From Clostridia bacterium (GTDB lineage: Bacteria > Bacillota > Clostridia > Christensenellales > Aristaeellaceae), in contig JAGBDE010000030.1 in the NCBI GenBank assembly GCA_017937655.1, positions 24,659 through 88,658 on the forward strand: a stretch of 64,000 bases of DNA, read 5' to 3'. Under the pieces are notes generated by a model. It was not told the DNA's origin, ran no database searches, and saw nothing but the letters and a program-made list of their open reading frames with translations. This document shows, one piece after another, positions 1 through 9,489 of this stretch. Positions within the stretch are counted from its first letter, which is position 1, and the number at the start of each line of letters is the position of its first letter. A program made the translations under genes and the position numbers.

Positions 1-984
1 AAGGAAGTGCAGACCCGGCTGAAAGCCCTGGGCTATTACAAGCTGAATGTGGACGGCGTGTATGGCAATGGCTCCATCGCGGCTGTGAAGGCCTTCCAGA
101 AGGCCAATGGATTGACTGCTGACGGTTTGGTGGGTAAGCAGACCTATACGGCTCTATTTTCTGCCAGCGTTAACGGAAATACCAGTTCTCCTGAAACACC
201 GGCCCCTGAAATCAGCAACACACCGGTTCCGCAGCCTACTCCCGATACCAGCGCATCTACTGGTACCTACGCAACTCTTTCCTATGGCGCAAAGGGCACG
301 GAGGTCAAGAAGCTGCAGCAGGCCCTGAAGGATCTGAAGTACAACGTGGGCGTGGACGGCGCGTACGGCGCGCTGACCCAGGCTGCGGTGCAGGCCTTCC
401 AGAAGCGTAACGGCCTGACCCCAGACGGCGTGGCCGGCAGCAGCACCCTGGAGCTGCTTTACAGCGGCAAGGGCATCGAGGCCGACCCCAACGACGACAA
501 CGGCATGAGCCTGCCTGACGGCGTGGGCTACGCCGATGGCCCCAGCACCAGCCAGGTGCAGCTGCTGCACTGGTACAACCAGGTCAAGCCCACTGTGAAG
601 GGCGGAAGCCGCCTGACCGTGTTCGACCCTGCCACCAACCTGCAGTGGACGCTGCGGGTGCTCAGCCCGGGCCGCCATTGCGACAGCGAGCCCCTCACCG
701 CCACCGATACCAAGATCATGTATAAGGCCTTTGGCAACAAGAACACCTGGACGCCCAAGCCCGTGTACGTTCTGCTGCCCGACGGCCGCTGGTCTCTGGC
801 CACCACCCATAATGTTCCCCATGAAAGCCAGTCCATTAAGGACAACGAATTCAACGGCCACCTGTGCGTGCACTTCCTGCGGGATATGGACGAGTGCAAG
901 CAGAAGGATCCGGACTACGGCGTGACCAACCAGAACGCCATCCGCAAAAAGTGGAAGGAAATGACCGGCATTACCGTGGATTAA
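1..984 (+). CDS. Peptidoglycan-binding domain protein (5' end outside window)
   Basis: The frame is open from base 1, so the real start lies upstream; the GTG at 7 is internal to a conserved repeat. Two PG_binding_1-type repeats are visible, the first at the window edge (KALGYYKLNVDGVYG) and the second at about residues 95-150 (QALKDLKYNVGVDGAYG), joined by a Pro/Thr/Ser linker. These modules bind cell-wall peptidoglycan. The C-terminal 170 residues form a separate domain with conserved-looking His and Cys (GRHCDSEP, HNVPHES, NGHLCVHF) that could be catalytic or metal-binding. I do not recognise it as a YkuD transpeptidase. Probably exported and wall-bound; the signal peptide would be outside the window. 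A terminator follows at once. Confidence 0.8.
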   Translation, partial: KEVQTRLKALGYYKLNVDGVYGNGSIAAVKAFQKANGLTADGLVGKQTYTALFSASVNGNTSSPETPAPEISNTPVPQPTPDTSASTGTYATLSYGAKGTEVKKLQQALKDLKYNVGVDGAYGALTQAAVQAFQKRNGLTPDGVAGSSTLELLYSGKGIEADPNDDNGMSLPDGVGYADGPSTSQVQLLHWYNQVKPTVKGGSRLTVFDPATNLQWTLRVLSPGRHCDSEPLTATDTKIMYKAFGNKNTWTPKPVYVLLPDGRWSLATTHNVPHESQSIKDNEFNGHLCVHFLRDMDECKQKDPDYGVTNQNAIRKKWKEMTGITVD

Positions 985-990
985 CCAAGC

Positions 991-1022
991 AAGGGAAGAG
1001 GCTCCGGCCCCTTCCCTTTTTC
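991..1022 (+). terminator. Rho-independent terminator after the peptidoglycan-binding gene
   Basis: AGGGAAG pairs with CTTCCCT across a GC-rich inner stem, followed by a T run. It lies just after the stop at 984. Confidence 0.75.
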
Positions 1023-1024
1023 CA

Positions 1025-1063
1025 TGAAAAAACAGGCGGTTCGCAAGTGAACTGCCTGCTGTA
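1025..1063 (-). terminator. Terminator of the leftward CorC-type gene
   Basis: Read leftward, a GCAGGC-GTTC / GAAC-GCCTG stem is followed by a T run, just after the stop at 1066. It faces the terminator at 991-1022, so the two convergent transcription units are insulated. Confidence 0.65.
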
Positions 1064-1065
1064 TT

Positions 1066-2319
1066 TTATTCCTTGGTTTCCGTCTCTTCCGCGGCGTGGG
1101 CTTCCACTTCAATCACGTGGCGGCCGTCCGCCTTGTTGACCTGGAAGTTCCAGCCTTCCCATTGGAAGCTGTCGCCGGGCTTGGGAACCTTCTCGGTCTG
1201 CTCCATGACCCAGCCGCCAAGGGTGCTGGCGTCGGTGTCCAGCTCCAGGTCCAGCTCGTCCTCCAGCTCATCCAGAGGCGTATCGCCGGAGAGAATGTAG
1301 GTGCCGTTGGCGGATTCCTTGATGTTGACGGTTTCTTCGTCGTGCTCGTCCCAGATCTCGCCTACCAGCTCTTCCAGAATATCCTCCATGGTGACGATGC
1401 CGGCGGTTCCGCCGTATTCGTCCGCCACAACGGCCATCTGGCTGTGGGTTTTCTGCATCAGTTTCAGGGTGCTGGAGATCTGCGCGGTTTCAGGCACGAA
1501 CAGGGGCTTTTGCATGGCGTCGGCCAAAGAGCATTCGCCGGGCAGCACCTTTTGGAAATAATCCTTCTGGTGCAGGATGCCCACAATGTGATCCAGGCTT
1601 TCGTCATAGACCGGCATGCGGGAGTGGTTGCTCTCCTTGAGGATGGCCACGATCTCGTCGTTGGTGGCGTCCTGGGGGATGCCGTCCACCCGGACCCGGG
1701 GAGTGAGGATATCGTAGAGGCTGCGGTCGTCAAACAGCTCGATGGCGCTCTTGATCAGGTCGCTTTCCACCTCGCCCATGCCGCCCTCCTGGTGCACTTC
1801 GTCCACCAGGGTGAGAAGCTCGTCCTGGGAGAGGGTGCGGTCGCCCTTGAGCTTGAAAACCTTGCTCAGCAGCAGCTTCCACTTGCTAAACAGCCAGTTG
1901 ATGGGGGTCAAGACCAGCATGAGCAGCTTCAGGATGGGGGTGACCAGCATGGCGAATTTTTCCGGCATTTCCTTGGCGATGCTCTTGGGGGAGATCTCGC
2001 CGAAAATCAGCACCACGACGGTGATGACCGCAGTGGAAACGCTGACGCCGTTATCGCCCATGAGAGCCACGAAGAACACCGTGCCGATAGAGGCCAAAGC
2101 AATGTTGACGATGTTGTTGCCCACCAGCAGGGTGGAGAGCAAATCGTCATAGCGCTCGGAAAGAGCCAGGGTGGTGGCGGCGCGCTTGTTGCCGCGGTCC
2201 GCCATGCTTTTCAGGCGGGTACGGTTGAGGGCGGAAAAAGCGGTTTCGGATGCGGAGAAAAAGCCAGAGAAGAGAACCAGCAGAACCATGATGACGATCT
2301 GCAACGACGGTGTGTCCAC
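1066..2319 (-). CDS. CNNM/CorC (HlyC/CorC) family membrane protein with CBS domains
   Basis: 417 residues, the usual length for this family. The order is an N-terminal DUF21 membrane region with about four hydrophobic segments (residues 5-180), a CBS pair (about 205-325, including the typical [20 protein letters not shown]), and a C-terminal CorC_HlyC domain (about 335-410). Family members are linked to Mg2+/Co2+ efflux or tolerance, the CBS pair sensing adenine nucleotides or Mg-ATP. The older haemolysin label is not informative. It lies 39 bases downstream of xpt and is probably co-transcribed with it. Confidence 0.9.
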   Translation of the reverse strand: MDTPSLQIVIMVLLVLFSGFFSASETAFSALNRTRLKSMADRGNKRAATTLALSERYDDLLSTLLVGNNIVNIALASIGTVFFVALMGDNGVSVSTAVITVVVLIFGEISPKSIAKEMPEKFAMLVTPILKLLMLVLTPINWLFSKWKLLLSKVFKLKGDRTLSQDELLTLVDEVHQEGGMGEVESDLIKSAIELFDDRSLYDILTPRVRVDGIPQDATNDEIVAILKESNHSRMPVYDESLDHIVGILHQKDYFQKVLPGECSLADAMQKPLFVPETAQISSTLKLMQKTHSQMAVVADEYGGTAGIVTMEDILEELVGEIWDEHDEETVNIKESANGTYILSGDTPLDELEDELDLELDTDASTLGGWVMEQTEKVPKPGDSFQWEGWNFQVNKADGRHVIEVEAHAAEETETKE

Positions 2320-2358
2320 GAAAAAAATTCTCCTTTTCTTTGGTAGAGGGGATGGGCG

Positions 2359-2934
2359 TCAGTCTTCTACCAGAAGCTGACCGTCTCGGATGCCAATGAT
2401 TTTTGCCAGAGCCACTACCTTGTAGCCGTCCTCTTCCAGTTTCTGGTGGCCGGGCTGGAAGGTCTTTTCCACGCAAACGCCAATGCCGATCACTTCAGCG
2501 CCGGCCTGGCAGACGATGTCGCACAGGCCCTGGGCGGCCTCGCCGTTGGCCAGGAAGTCGTCCACGATGAGCACCTTGGCGCCGGCAGGGATGTATTCCT
2601 TGGCTACCCGGACATGGTTTTCCACGCCGTGGGTGAAGCTGAACACCGTGCTTTGATATACATCGCCGGTGACGTTACGGGTGCGGCTCTTTTTGGCAAA
2701 CACCACAGGAACATTGCCGCAGGCCATGGCGGTGGTCAGGGCCGCAGCGATGCCGCTGGCTTCCACGGTCAGAACCAGATCGGGTTTTTCCGGCGCGAAC
2801 GCATCCGCGAAGGCCTGTCCCATTTTCACATAGAGTTCCGTATCCAAACGGTGATTCAGAAACATGTCTACCTTCACAATGTCCGTTCCAATGCCTTTGC
2901 CTTGTGCCTGAATGGCCTCAACCAGTTCCTTCAC
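2359..2934 (-). CDS. xpt: Xanthine phosphoribosyltransferase
   Basis: Converts xanthine and PRPP to XMP in purine salvage, in the cytoplasm. 191 residues, matching the family. The start is GTG at 2934 behind AAGGAGG. The PRPP-binding loop is clear (VLIVDDFLANGEAAQGL, about residue 125), and the N-terminal LVEAIQAQGKGIGTDIVKVD is typical of Xpt. The usual partner pbuX is absent and no purine riboswitch fits in the 45 bases upstream. It sits behind the GH13 gene, so it is probably expressed from the lacI promoter, an unusual partner for purine salvage. Confidence 0.92.
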   Translation of the reverse strand: MKELVEAIQAQGKGIGTDIVKVDMFLNHRLDTELYVKMGQAFADAFAPEKPDLVLTVEASGIAAALTTAMACGNVPVVFAKKSRTRNVTGDVYQSTVFSFTHGVENHVRVAKEYIPAGAKVLIVDDFLANGEAAQGLCDIVCQAGAEVIGIGVCVEKTFQPGHQKLEEDGYKVVALAKIIGIRDGQLLVED

Positions 2935-2979
2935 GGCAGCCGCCTCCTTAGTGGTAATAAAGCATATTATAAGAAGGTT

Positions 2980-4725
2980 TTAGTGCAAAATCAAGCCCTC
3001 ACCGCAAGAAAGAGCAATTTTCACGCAGCCGGACTGGACCTCCACCCCGGAGGAGGAGTACAGATCGGTAAGCATGCTCATATCCGCCATGCTTTCGGGC
3101 AGGGCGATCATGCCGCTGACCGGCTTGTCAGAGGTGTTGAGGATGCACAGCAACTGCTGGTTTTTGTAGGTGCGCAGGTAGGCGTAGAGGCCGTTTTCTT
3201 CGATATGCCAGGTGCGGAAGGTGCCGTGGCGCAGGGCGGGGTACTCCCGGCGCAGCTGGGCCAGCCGTGCGTAGTGCTTGAACATGGGATGACCGTCCAC
3301 CTTGTCCCAGGGCATGGGGAAGCGGCAGAAGGGATCGTCCTCGCCTTCCATGGCCAGCTCGTCGCCGTAGTAGAGGATGGGGGAGCCGGGGAAGGTGAAC
3401 TGGAAGAAGGACGCGGCTTTCTGCATTTCCACGCTGCCGCCGGCGCGGGTGCGCACACGGGCTGTATCGTGGGAATCCAGGAAGTTCCACAGCACTTCGT
3501 TCACATAATGGGGGTAGAGCATCAGGGCCCGATTATTGACCGCGTCAAATTCCTTGAGGCTGATCTTCTTATAGCACAGGCGGTTCCACACATTGCGGCT
3601 CCATACGTAGCTCATGGTGGAGTGGAACATATCGCCCAGGGTGAGCCACTGCCGGCTGTCGTCCCAGCATTCGGCTACCATCAGGCCTTCCGGATTTTCG
3701 CTGAGGATCATCTTGCGGAACTGCCGCCAGAAATCCGGCCACACTTCCGGGCTCACGTCCAGACGCCAGCCGTCCACATGGCAATTTTTCAGCCAGTAGC
3801 GGCCCACGTTCAGGAAATACTGGGCGCAGTCCGGGTTGCTCAGGTTCAGCTTGGGCATGTAGCGCCAATGGCCGAAGGTCTGATAGCCCCATTCGTCGGT
3901 GCCGTCAAAGAAGAACCAGTCCCGGTAGGGGGATGCCTCGCCCTTTTCCAGGGCGTCCTTGAAGGGGGCAAATTCCAGGCCGCAGTGGTTGAACACGCCG
4001 TCCAGCATCAGGCGCATGCCGTTGGCGTGGAGGGTGTCCGCCAGCTCCCGCAGGTCGTCCTCCGTGCCCAGCAGGGGATCCACCTGGAAATAGTCAAAGG
4101 TGTTGTAGCGGTGGGAGGTGTCGCTGAGGAAGAGGGGAGTGGTGTAGATCATTTCCACGCCCAGCTTTTTCAGGTGAGGCACCGCCTCGATGACGCCACG
4201 GATGTTGCCGCCGAAACGGAACTCATTCTGCACCCGGTCGCTGGTCCAGGGTTCCAGGCCCTCTTCGTATTCGCCGGCGCGGCGGAAGCGGTCGGGGAAG
4301 ATCTCGTAGCCGATGACGCCCTGGGCCCATTCGGGAGCGGGCTCGGCGGGGTAAGCGTAAGCAAAGGCAAAGGCCTCGCTGACGTTTTCTTCATAGTCCC
4401 GGCCAAAATGCACGCCGGAAGCGTCCAGCTTGAACACCTGCTCGTCGCTTTCCAGCACAAACAGGTACTTTAGCCGGGGATCGTGGGGCTGGAAGGTGAC
4501 TTCATACCAGTCGTGCCATTCATCGCTGCACACCACGCTCATGGGGTAAATAAGGGGCTTCAGAAAGAAATCCGGGCCATCATAATTGCTGGTGACGTGG
4601 GCCTCCACATGGCTGAATTCGTCCTTGCCGGTGCGGATCCGCAGGGTCACGTCGCCCTCGGGGGTGGCGTAGCGGTACTCCAGCCAGGGCATGTGGTGGA
4701 TGGAACCAAAATGAACGGTACGCAT
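2980..4725 (-). CDS. GH13 alpha-glycosidase (neopullulanase/cyclomaltodextrinase type)
   Basis: 581 residues. Likely hydrolyses alpha-1,4 (and perhaps alpha-1,6) bonds in maltodextrins, cyclodextrins or pullulan fragments. A short N-terminal beta-domain (about 1-120, CBM34-like) precedes the (beta/alpha)8 barrel. The three catalytic acids sit in standard motifs: nucleophile Asp in GWRLDVSPEVW, acid/base Glu in VAECWDDS, and the transition-state Asp in FLDSHDTARV. No signal peptide is seen, so it is probably cytoplasmic and acts on imported oligosaccharides. The gene starts 22 bases after the lacI stop behind AGGAGG, so the two form one unit. Confidence 0.9.
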   Translation of the reverse strand: MRTVHFGSIHHMPWLEYRYATPEGDVTLRIRTGKDEFSHVEAHVTSNYDGPDFFLKPLIYPMSVVCSDEWHDWYEVTFQPHDPRLKYLFVLESDEQVFKLDASGVHFGRDYEENVSEAFAFAYAYPAEPAPEWAQGVIGYEIFPDRFRRAGEYEEGLEPWTSDRVQNEFRFGGNIRGVIEAVPHLKKLGVEMIYTTPLFLSDTSHRYNTFDYFQVDPLLGTEDDLRELADTLHANGMRLMLDGVFNHCGLEFAPFKDALEKGEASPYRDWFFFDGTDEWGYQTFGHWRYMPKLNLSNPDCAQYFLNVGRYWLKNCHVDGWRLDVSPEVWPDFWRQFRKMILSENPEGLMVAECWDDSRQWLTLGDMFHSTMSYVWSRNVWNRLCYKKISLKEFDAVNNRALMLYPHYVNEVLWNFLDSHDTARVRTRAGGSVEMQKAASFFQFTFPGSPILYYGDELAMEGEDDPFCRFPMPWDKVDGHPMFKHYARLAQLRREYPALRHGTFRTWHIEENGLYAYLRTYKNQQLLCILNTSDKPVSGMIALPESMADMSMLTDLYSSSGVEVQSGCVKIALSCGEGLILH

Positions 4726-4747
4726 GGAAAAAATCCTCCTGTGTAAA

Positions 4748-5752
4748 TCAGTTGATGGGGGCGACGCTGCCGCGCTCCTTGAGCAGGAAGGGTACCTCCA
4801 CGCAGAGGGGGCACTCCTTCTCGGAAATCAGGTCCAGCACCATTTCCATGGCGCTGGCGCCCAGCTGGTAGGGGTTGACGTCAAAGGAAGTCAAAGGCGG
4901 GTTGTTCAGCTTGCCGGCCATGGTGTTGTTGAAGCTGATCAGGCTTACGTCCTCCGGCACGGAAAGGCCCAGGGACTGCAGGCAGGCGCACAGGGCGATG
5001 GCCTGATTATCGTCCATGCAGACCACGGCGGTGGGGCGATCCGGGTCGCGGAAGATGGACAGCAGCACTTCCTGGTCCGTATCATCGTTGAGGAAGCGGG
5101 TGGGCACCACCCATTCCCGGCGGAAGGGAATGCCGCTTTTCGCCAGGGCTTGCTCGTAGCCCTTGCGGCGGTCAGAGGTCACCACAAACTGCTTGTCATA
5201 GCCCAGCAGCATGATTTTCCGGTGGCCCCGGTCGATCAGGTACCGGGTGGCTTCCTCGCCCACGCTGACGTTGTTGTTGTCCACGTGGTAGCAGTCGGAC
5301 TCTGTGGGCGGGCGGCCGATGACCACGGCGGGAAGGCCATGCAGGGGAGGAAGCTCCTCCTGAGCGGCCAGCAGCACCAGGCCGCTGACGTAGCCGCTGT
5401 CCGCCAGCAGGTTGACCACATCCGTGGTGGACTGGCCTTCCTTGCCGGTGCCCATGAGCACGTAGTGGTTGCGCTCGGCGGCTACCTGGCCCAGCCCCTG
5501 CAGCGCCTTGGGATAGAAGGGGTGGGAAAGGCTGTGGGACAGATTGGCGGGAAACACCACGCCAATGACCCGGGTCTGGCGGTTAACCAGGCTGCGGGCC
5601 ATCTGGTTGGGCCGAAAGCCCATATCGTCCGCAATTTGCCGGATGCGGTCGCGCACCGCCTGGCTGATGCGGGGGTTATTCTGCAGGGCACGGCTCACCG
5701 TAGAGGGGGATACACCGGCCTCTTTTGCCACGTCTTTAATGGTCACCTTCAT
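4748..5752 (-). CDS. LacI-family transcriptional regulator
   Basis: The start is set at 5752 (MKVTIKDVAKEAGVSPSTV) because AGGAGG lies seven bases upstream and the family begins here; a further in-frame start at 5794 would fall inside the operator. 334 residues: the HTH at 3-50 with hinge helix and a periplasmic-binding-protein-like sensor domain (about 60-330). It probably represses the downstream GH13 gene and itself, and senses a sugar, likely a maltose or glucose derivative given the partner enzyme. A promoter and a palindromic operator lie just upstream. Confidence 0.9.
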   Translation of the reverse strand: MKVTIKDVAKEAGVSPSTVSRALQNNPRISQAVRDRIRQIADDMGFRPNQMARSLVNRQTRVIGVVFPANLSHSLSHPFYPKALQGLGQVAAERNHYVLMGTGKEGQSTTDVVNLLADSGYVSGLVLLAAQEELPPLHGLPAVVIGRPPTESDCYHVDNNNVSVGEEATRYLIDRGHRKIMLLGYDKQFVVTSDRRKGYEQALAKSGIPFRREWVVPTRFLNDDTDQEVLLSIFRDPDRPTAVVCMDDNQAIALCACLQSLGLSVPEDVSLISFNNTMAGKLNNPPLTSFDVNPYQLGASAMEMVLDLISEKECPLCVEVPFLLKERGSVAPIN

Positions 5753-5791
5753 AATGACAGGAAACCTCCTTTGCAGGAATATCGAGATGTG

Positions 5792-5834
5792 CAAACGTTT
5801 GTTTTACTATACATCTTATGAATGAAAATGTCAA
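5792..5834 (-). promoter_or_regulatory. lacI-GH13 promoter with LacI-type operator
   Basis: On the minus strand TTGACA (5829-5834) and TATAGT (5806-5811) are exactly 17 bases apart. Directly after the -10 lies CAAACGTTTG (5792-5801), a perfect palindrome with the central CG of LacI/GalR-family operators. Its position would block RNA polymerase, so autoregulation is likely. Confidence 0.8.
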
Positions 5835-5858
5835 GTTTTCCTTCCAATAATAGGAAAA

Positions 5859-7115
5859 TTATACTGGATGATCCTCCAGACGCTCAATATCCGCCCCCAG
5901 AATGCGCAGTTTTTCCGGCAGATTCTGGTATCCCCGCTCGATGTGCCCGGCGGGATCGTTGAGGATGGTCTCGCCCTCTGCCAGAAGGCCGGCCAGCATC
6001 AAGGCAGCCCCGGCCCGCAGATCCGTGCTGCGCACCTGGCCGCCCTTGAGGGTATGGCCGCCTTCCACCAGCGCCACATTGCCCTCCACCCGGATGTGGG
6101 CCCCCAGGCGGCTCAGCTCGGCGATGTGCATGAAGCGGTTCTCGAACACGGTTTCGTGGATCATGCTGGAGCCGTGGCAGCGCAGGGCCACCACGGTCAT
6201 GGGGGCCTGCATGTCCGTTGGGAAGCCCGGATAAGCTAAGGTGCGCACGTCAAAAGGCGTGACGGCCGAGCCGTTGAGCCGGATGCCCACATGGGTCTCC
6301 CGGATGCCCACGCCGGTTTCTGCCAGCTTAAATAGCAGAGATCTCAGGTGCTCCGCGCAGGCGCCGCGGATGAGCACGCTGCCCTCGGTGATGGCGGCGG
6401 CGCAGAGCAAGGTTCCTGCCTCGATCCGGTCGGGAATGGGGTGATACACCGCGCCGTGGAGCCGTTCCACCCCTGATATGGTGATGGTGCCGGTGCCTGC
6501 GCCGGAAATGTTGGCGCCCATGCGGTTCAGGCATTGGGCCAGATCGACGATCTCCGGCTCCTTGGCGGCGTTTTCCAGCACGGTGACGCCCTTGGCCAGC
6601 ACGGAGGCCATCATCAGGTTTTCCGTGGCGCCCACGCTGGGCAGATCCAGGTAGATATGTCCGCCCGTAAGCTGTCCGGACAGCTGCCGCTTGCCGCCCA
6701 CGGGCCAGATCTGCGCACCCAGGCTCTGGAAGCCCTTCAAATGCAGATCGATAGGCCTTTGGCCGATGGCGCATCCCCCGGGCAGGCCCACGCAGGCGCT
6801 GCCGCAGCGGGCCAGGATCGGCCCCAGAATCAGGATGCTGGCCCGGAGCTTGCGCATGTTTTCCTCATGCCGCGGACTTTGCGGGTGCAGCGCACAGACG
6901 GATACGTCGTTGCCGTTGCGAACCACCTCCGCGCCGCAGTCCCGGAGAATGCTGAGGAGAATATCCACGTCGGTAATCTGGGGCACGTCCTTGATGACCA
7001 GCGGCTCCTGGGTCAAAAGCCCCGCTGCCAGCAGGGGCAGTACAGCGTTCTTTGCGGTGCACAGCTCCACCTCGCCGCTGAGGCTCCTGGTGTGCCGTAT
7101 CAGATAAGTGGCCAT
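5859..7115 (-). CDS. murA: UDP-N-acetylglucosamine 1-carboxyvinyltransferase
   Basis: First committed step of peptidoglycan synthesis: transfers enolpyruvate from PEP to UDP-GlcNAc. The start at 7115 (MATYLIRHTRSLSGEVEL) has GGGAGGAAT upstream; a longer frame to 7217 has no ribosome site and non-family sequence. 418 residues. The catalytic loop carries the expected Cys (LPGGCAIGQRPIDLH). Other conserved stretches are KNAVLPLLAAGLL and the C-terminal TDLRAGAALMLAGLLAEG. Bacillota often carry two murA paralogues; I cannot tell which this is. It diverges from uvrB. Confidence 0.93.
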   Translation of the reverse strand: MATYLIRHTRSLSGEVELCTAKNAVLPLLAAGLLTQEPLVIKDVPQITDVDILLSILRDCGAEVVRNGNDVSVCALHPQSPRHEENMRKLRASILILGPILARCGSACVGLPGGCAIGQRPIDLHLKGFQSLGAQIWPVGGKRQLSGQLTGGHIYLDLPSVGATENLMMASVLAKGVTVLENAAKEPEIVDLAQCLNRMGANISGAGTGTITISGVERLHGAVYHPIPDRIEAGTLLCAAAITEGSVLIRGACAEHLRSLLFKLAETGVGIRETHVGIRLNGSAVTPFDVRTLAYPGFPTDMQAPMTVVALRCHGSSMIHETVFENRFMHIAELSRLGAHIRVEGNVALVEGGHTLKGGQVRSTDLRAGAALMLAGLLAEGETILNDPAGHIERGYQNLPEKLRILGADIERLEDHPV

Positions 7116-7339
7116 TTCGCATTCCTCCCGGCCTGGGAGGAACCAAGATTTATCAATGCTTTGCGCATGTTCATCCCTCCTGTAGCCCACATTGTGGCCC
7201 GGCCGGCTCACAACCATGAGCTGTGGAAAGGTTTTTCAGCGGCGGAGGAACCGTTCGCCCTGGAAGGGGTTGACAGTATATCGGCCGAAAAACGTTTAGA
7301 AATCAGGGTTTCCATGCCGATAGTTGGTTTTTTTTCATC

Positions 7340-7368
7340 TTTACCGACTCTGGAAACCATGCTATAAT
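7340..7368 (+). promoter_or_regulatory. uvrB promoter
   Basis: TTTACC (7340-7345), a 17-base spacer, and TATAAT (7363-7368), 43 bases before the uvrB ATG. No convincing LexA box overlaps it. Confidence 0.6.
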
Positions 7369-7410
7369 GACCCCATCATCTTGAAACACTTGCGTTGGAA
7401 AGGAAACATC

Positions 7411-9420
7411 ATGGATCGATTTGTGCTGAAGGCTCCCTATGAACCCCGGGGCGACCAGCCCGCCGCCATTGACTCGCTGGCAAAGGGCGTTCTGGACGGG
7501 AAGAAGCATCAGGTGCTGCTGGGCGTGACCGGCAGCGGCAAAACTTTTACCATGGCGTCCGTCATTGAGCGGGTGCAAAAGCCCACGCTGGTTCTGGCCC
7601 ACAACAAGACCCTGGCCGCCCAGCTTTGCAGCGAGCTGCGCGCCTTTTTCCCGGACAGCGCCGTGGAATACTTTGTTTCCTATTACGATTATTACCAGCC
7701 CGAGGCCTACATCGCCGCCAGCGATACCTACATTGAAAAGGACGCGTCCATCAATGAGGAAATCGACCGGCTGCGCCACAGCGCCACCGCAGCCGTTCGC
7801 GAGCGGAAGGACGTGATCATCGTTGCCAGCGTCAGCTGCATCTATTCCATGGGCGACCCCAGCGAATACGAGGGCATGATGGTCAGCATGCGGCCGGGCA
7901 TGGAAATCGGCCGGAACCAGCTGATTGAGCGGCTGATTGAGATCCAGTACGAGCGCAGCGATTTTGAGTTCACCCGCGGCAGCTTCCGGGTCAAGGGCGA
8001 CGTTTTGGAGATCATCCCCGCCAGCGAGCGGGAGCACGCCCTGCGTATTGAGTTTTTTGGCGACGAGATTGAGCGCATCCGCGAGATAGACGCCATTTCC
8101 GGCGCGGTGATCTCCAACCTGGAGCACGCCATGGTGTTCCCGGCCACCCACTACGCCATGGACCGGGAGAAGATGAACCGCAACCTGGATCAGATCGAGA
8201 TCGACCTGGAAAAGCGGGTCAAGGAGCTGGAGGACGAAAACCAGCCCCTCTATGCCATGCGCCTCCGGCAGCGCACCAATTACGACCTGGAAATGATGCG
8301 GCAGATCGGCTTTTGCACGGGCATCGAGAACTACAGCCGGTATTTTGACGGCCGCCAGCCCGGCGACGCCCCCTTTTGTCTCCTGGACTACTTCCCGGAC
8401 GATTTTCTGCTCATCATCGACGAAAGCCACGTGACCATTCCCCAGGTCAGGGCCATGTACAACGGCGACCACATGCGCAAGAAAAATCTGGTGGACTACG
8501 GCTTCCGCCTGCCGTCGGCCTACGATAACCGCCCCCTTGTGTTTGACGAGTTTTTGCAGCGCATCCACCAGGTGATCTACGTCAGCGCCACCCCTGCGCC
8601 CTACGAGCTGGGAGTGGCGGAAAACGTGGTGGAGCAGATCATCCGCCCCACGGGCCTCATCGACCCGCTGATCCTTTTGCGCCCCGCCACCGGCCAGGTG
8701 GACGACCTGATCGGTGAGATCCATAAGACGGTGGACAAGGGAGAAAGGGTACTGGTGACCACCCTGACAAAGCGCATGGCGGAAAGCCTGACCGATTATC
8801 TGAAAAACCTGGGCATCCGGGTCAGGTACCTCCACAGCGACATCCAGACCATGGAGCGCACCCAGCTGATCCGCGACCTGCGCCTGGGCGAGTACGACGT
8901 GCTGGTGGGCATCAACCTGCTCCGCGAGGGCCTGGACATGCCGGAAGTGAGCCTGGTGGCCATCATGGACGCGGACAAGGAGGGCTTCCTGCGCAGCGAG
9001 ACCAGCCTGATCCAGACCATCGGCCGCGCCGCCCGCAACGTGGACGGCCGGGTCATCCTTTACGGCGACGTGCTGACCGAGAGCATGGAAAAGGCCATGA
9101 ACGAAACCAACCGCCGCCGGGCTTTGCAGCAGGCTTACAACGAGCTGCACGGCATCACCCCGCAAAGCGTCAAGAGCACGGTGCAGGCGTTGCTGCGCAT
9201 CACCGAGGACATGAAGAAGGGCGCGCCGGAATCCATGAGCGAGGAAGAACTCCAGTCCCTGATGAAGTCCATCGAGGATCAGATGCTGTCCGCCGCCAAG
9301 GCCCTGGACTTCGAGAAGGCCGCCAAGCTGCGTGACGAATTGTTCCAGCTCAAGGGCGAAAGCAAGGAGCAGATCATTCACAAACCGCAACGAATGCGGC
9401 ACCGCAGGAAGAAAATGTGA
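7411..9420 (+). CDS. uvrB: Excinuclease ABC subunit B
   Basis: Helicase-like damage-verification subunit of nucleotide excision repair, working with UvrA and UvrC. 669 residues, normal for UvrB. The ATG at 7411 follows AAAGGAAAC; upstream in-frame codons lie within the promoter. Visible: Walker A GVTGSGKT (about residue 36), the damage-probing beta-hairpin with the Tyr-rich [15 protein letters not shown] box, helicase motif VI (TIGRAARN), and the C-terminal UVR domain (about 630-665, [17 protein letters not shown]) that contacts UvrC. uvrA and uvrC are not in the window. Confidence 0.97.
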   Translation: MDRFVLKAPYEPRGDQPAAIDSLAKGVLDGKKHQVLLGVTGSGKTFTMASVIERVQKPTLVLAHNKTLAAQLCSELRAFFPDSAVEYFVSYYDYYQPEAYIAASDTYIEKDASINEEIDRLRHSATAAVRERKDVIIVASVSCIYSMGDPSEYEGMMVSMRPGMEIGRNQLIERLIEIQYERSDFEFTRGSFRVKGDVLEIIPASEREHALRIEFFGDEIERIREIDAISGAVISNLEHAMVFPATHYAMDREKMNRNLDQIEIDLEKRVKELEDENQPLYAMRLRQRTNYDLEMMRQIGFCTGIENYSRYFDGRQPGDAPFCLLDYFPDDFLLIIDESHVTIPQVRAMYNGDHMRKKNLVDYGFRLPSAYDNRPLVFDEFLQRIHQVIYVSATPAPYELGVAENVVEQIIRPTGLIDPLILLRPATGQVDDLIGEIHKTVDKGERVLVTTLTKRMAESLTDYLKNLGIRVRYLHSDIQTMERTQLIRDLRLGEYDVLVGINLLREGLDMPEVSLVAIMDADKEGFLRSETSLIQTIGRAARNVDGRVILYGDVLTESMEKAMNETNRRRALQQAYNELHGITPQSVKSTVQALLRITEDMKKGAPESMSEEELQSLMKSIEDQMLSAAKALDFEKAAKLRDELFQLKGESKEQIIHKPQRMRHRRKKM

Positions 9421-9437
9421 TTTTTTTCCGGAAGGGG

Positions 9438-9468
9438 TTGACCTTGTACTGAACTGCAATGATACAGT
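9438..9468 (+). promoter_or_regulatory. MerR-type promoter with a 19-base spacer
   Basis: TTGACC (9438-9443) and TACAGT (9463-9468) are separated by 19 bases rather than 17. The spacer holds an imperfect dyad (TGTA ... TACA). Over-long spacing with a dyad between the boxes is the signature of promoters untwisted by MerR-family activators. It directly precedes the merR-type gene. Confidence 0.7.
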
Positions 9469-9489
9469 CCAGTCAAGGAGGGAAGAGAT

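Noticed and set aside
2934..2985. Purine riboswitch upstream of xpt
   Set aside because: Only 45 bases separate it from the GH13 stop, too short for the aptamer, and no three-way junction pattern is visible.
2446..4473. Long plus-strand frame opposite xpt and the GH13 gene
   Set aside because: Antisense shadow without ribosome site or recognisable domain; the minus-strand enzymes carry catalytic motifs.
7270..7310. TTGACA with a CGAAAAAC-GTTT stretch, considered as a LexA-regulated uvrB promoter
   Set aside because: There is no -10 at a proper distance and the dyad is not close enough to the Bacillota LexA box; the 7340-7368 promoter is better.
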